DNA of 5,156 bases, taken from the NCBI GenBank assembly GCA_035480695.1, contig DATIHM010000059.1, positions 1 through 5,156 on the forward strand, in the 5' to 3' direction. Source of the stretch: DATBED01 sp035480695 (GTDB lineage: Bacteria > Patescibacteriota > Saccharimonadia > Saccharimonadales > UBA4665). The position numbers and the translations under genes were made by a program. The notes below the pieces were generated by a model. That model was not told the DNA's origin and made no database searches. It worked only from the letters and a program-made list of their open reading frames with translations. Below, one piece after another: positions 4,361 through 5,156 of the stretch; within the stretch, counting starts at the first letter, position 1, and the number at the start of each line of letters is the position of its first letter.

Positions 4361-5156
4361 ATTCAAGAAGTCAGTAAGTTCAGTGGTGCTGGTGGCGGAC
4401 ATGAGCTGTTCGCGAGCCTCTTTGGCGCCGTCGAATCCGTTGATGTAAGTTTTGCAGAATTTATTAAGTGTTTGGATATGCGGGCCGTCGCCGTTCCAGG
4501 TCTGCTCGTAGAGTTTGACGTGTTTTTCGTAGAGTTCGAAACGTTGGGCCGGTGTGAACGATTCCCATTGGCTGTTCTGACTGAAAGCGAACGGATCGTG
4601 GAAGATGCCACGGCCGATCATGATGCCGTCGAGGCCGTGTTGTTCGGCGAGCTGTTCGCCGTGCTTGCGGTTCACGACGTCGCCATTGCCGATTAAGAGA
4701 GTGTTGGGCGCCAGTTTGTCGCGCAGCTCTTTCGCTTGGCCGATGGAATCCCAGTGCGCAGGCACTTTGCTCATCTCTTTGCGGGTGCGGCCGTGGATGG
4801 CCAGCGCCGCCAGGTCATGGCCGAGCAGGAACTCCAGCCAGGTCAGGTCGATTTCGTTGAAACCGAGGCGCGTTTTGACGCTGAGCGGCAGGCGGCCGGC
4901 CAACCCTTCCCTGGTGGCCTCGATGATTTCGTGCGCCAGCGGCCGGTCGTTGACCAGCGCGACGCAGCAGCCGTTCTTGACGGCCGACTTTTCGGGGCAG
5001 CCCATGTTGAGGTCGACGCCGGCGAAGTTGACGCCCTCGGGCAGACCGAGCTCGCGCGCGAAAGTGCCGTCGGCCAGCTGCTCGGCCGTCTTGCGGAAAT
5101 TTTTGGGCTCCTTGCCCCAGATCTGGGCGATGAGCGGCCGCTCGTCAGCCGTGAAC
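4349..5156 (-). CDS. tRNA-dihydrouridine synthase (Dus), 5' end outside window
   Basis: The frame is open from the window edge to TAA at 4351-4349, giving 268 residues of an enzyme usually about 320-340 aa. The N-terminal part with the first FMN-binding motif is missing. Dus enzymes are FMN-dependent and reduce uridines in tRNA D loops using NADPH. Visible hallmarks, in window numbering, are RPLIAQIWGKEPKNF (6-20), NMGCP (50-54) with the catalytic cysteine C53, SVKTRLG (92-98), AIHGRTRKE (119-127) with the conserved His/Arg, IGNGDV (155-160), and GIMIGRGIFHDPF (177-189) for FMN phosphate binding. A helical tRNA-binding C-terminal domain follows. The ATG at 5005 is internal, because motif residues continue upstream of it. 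The subfamily is uncertain. The gene converges on the 80-aa orphan with zero bases between stop codons. Confidence 0.95.
   Translation of the reverse strand, partial: FTADERPLIAQIWGKEPKNFRKTAEQLADGTFARELGLPEGVNFAGVDLNMGCPEKSAVKNGCCVALVNDRPLAHEIIEATREGLAGRLPLSVKTRLGFNEIDLTWLEFLLGHDLAALAIHGRTRKEMSKVPAHWDSIGQAKELRDKLAPNTLLIGNGDVVNRKHGEQLAEQHGLDGIMIGRGIFHDPFAFSQNSQWESFTPAQRFELYEKHVKLYEQTWNGDGPHIQTLNKFCKTYINGFDGAKEAREQLMSATSTTELTDFLNRLA

Noticed and set aside
4472..4696. Plus-strand 74-codon frame antisense to dus
   Set aside because: It is the complement of the strongly conserved Dus C-terminal region.
4349..5005. Treating ATG 5005 as the start of the dihydrouridine synthase
   Set aside because: It falls inside the NMGCP catalytic motif; family residues (RPLIAQIWGKEP and on) continue upstream to the window edge.
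1..5156. CRISPR array, insertion sequence or phage attachment site
   Set aside because: No spaced direct repeats, transposase motifs, terminal inverted repeats, or duplicated tRNA 3' ends were seen.

Overview
The window looks like a compact, moderately GC-rich bacterial chromosome segment. It has short intergenic gaps, ATGA-coupled genes, and two tRNAs with encoded CCA. TGA ends at least four reading frames, so the Gracilibacteria/SR1 recoding of TGA to glycine is excluded. The gene set and the FtsB-type protein are compatible with a Patescibacteria/CPR lineage such as Saccharibacteria. That placement is an impression from family resemblance, not proven by anything here.

Region 1 (1-2318, + strand) is a probable membrane or envelope-stress operon. 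It holds the 3' part of a PadR-family repressor, an ATGA-coupled 436-aa multidomain membrane protein (HAAS-like N-terminus, PspC domain, several membrane helices, GIN/DUF4097-like outer domain), and a 254-aa polytopic membrane protein of the uncharacterised COG4705 type. The last protein carries an exact fourfold repeat, [FY]W-x9-G-x4-D, one copy per predicted helix pair. A perfect TATAAT lies just upstream of it and could give a leaderless transcript.

Region 2 (2319-3145) is translation and division. On the minus strand, ftsB/divIC is followed by initiator tRNA-fMet, which has its own consensus-like promoter (the -35 box overlaps the ftsB stop codon) and a strong intrinsic terminator with a UUCG tetraloop. 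The initiator tRNA has the C1:A72 mismatch and A11:U24 pair, but one of the three diagnostic anticodon-stem G:C pairs is replaced by U29:A41. Divergently, on the plus strand, a second CAU tRNA (probably the lysidine-dependent tRNA-Ile2) is preceded by a perfect 11-bp hairpin that invades its first three bases.

Region 3 (3146-4348, + strand) is visibly more AT-rich. It carries two genes I do not recognise: a 219-aa soluble helical protein and an 80-aa probably disordered protein. Each has a TATACT -10 box with a TTGAC motif only 7-8 bp upstream, and the first also has two TGATA/TATCA dyads upstream. Region 4 (4349-5156, minus strand) is the C-terminal four-fifths or so of a tRNA-dihydrouridine synthase. 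Its stop codon directly abuts that of the 80-aa gene, and a hairpin spans the junction.

The best candidates for something undescribed are the PadR / HAAS-PspC-GIN / COG4705 operon with its fourfold-repeat membrane protein, the unconventional initiator tRNA, and the two orphan genes with matching upstream motifs.
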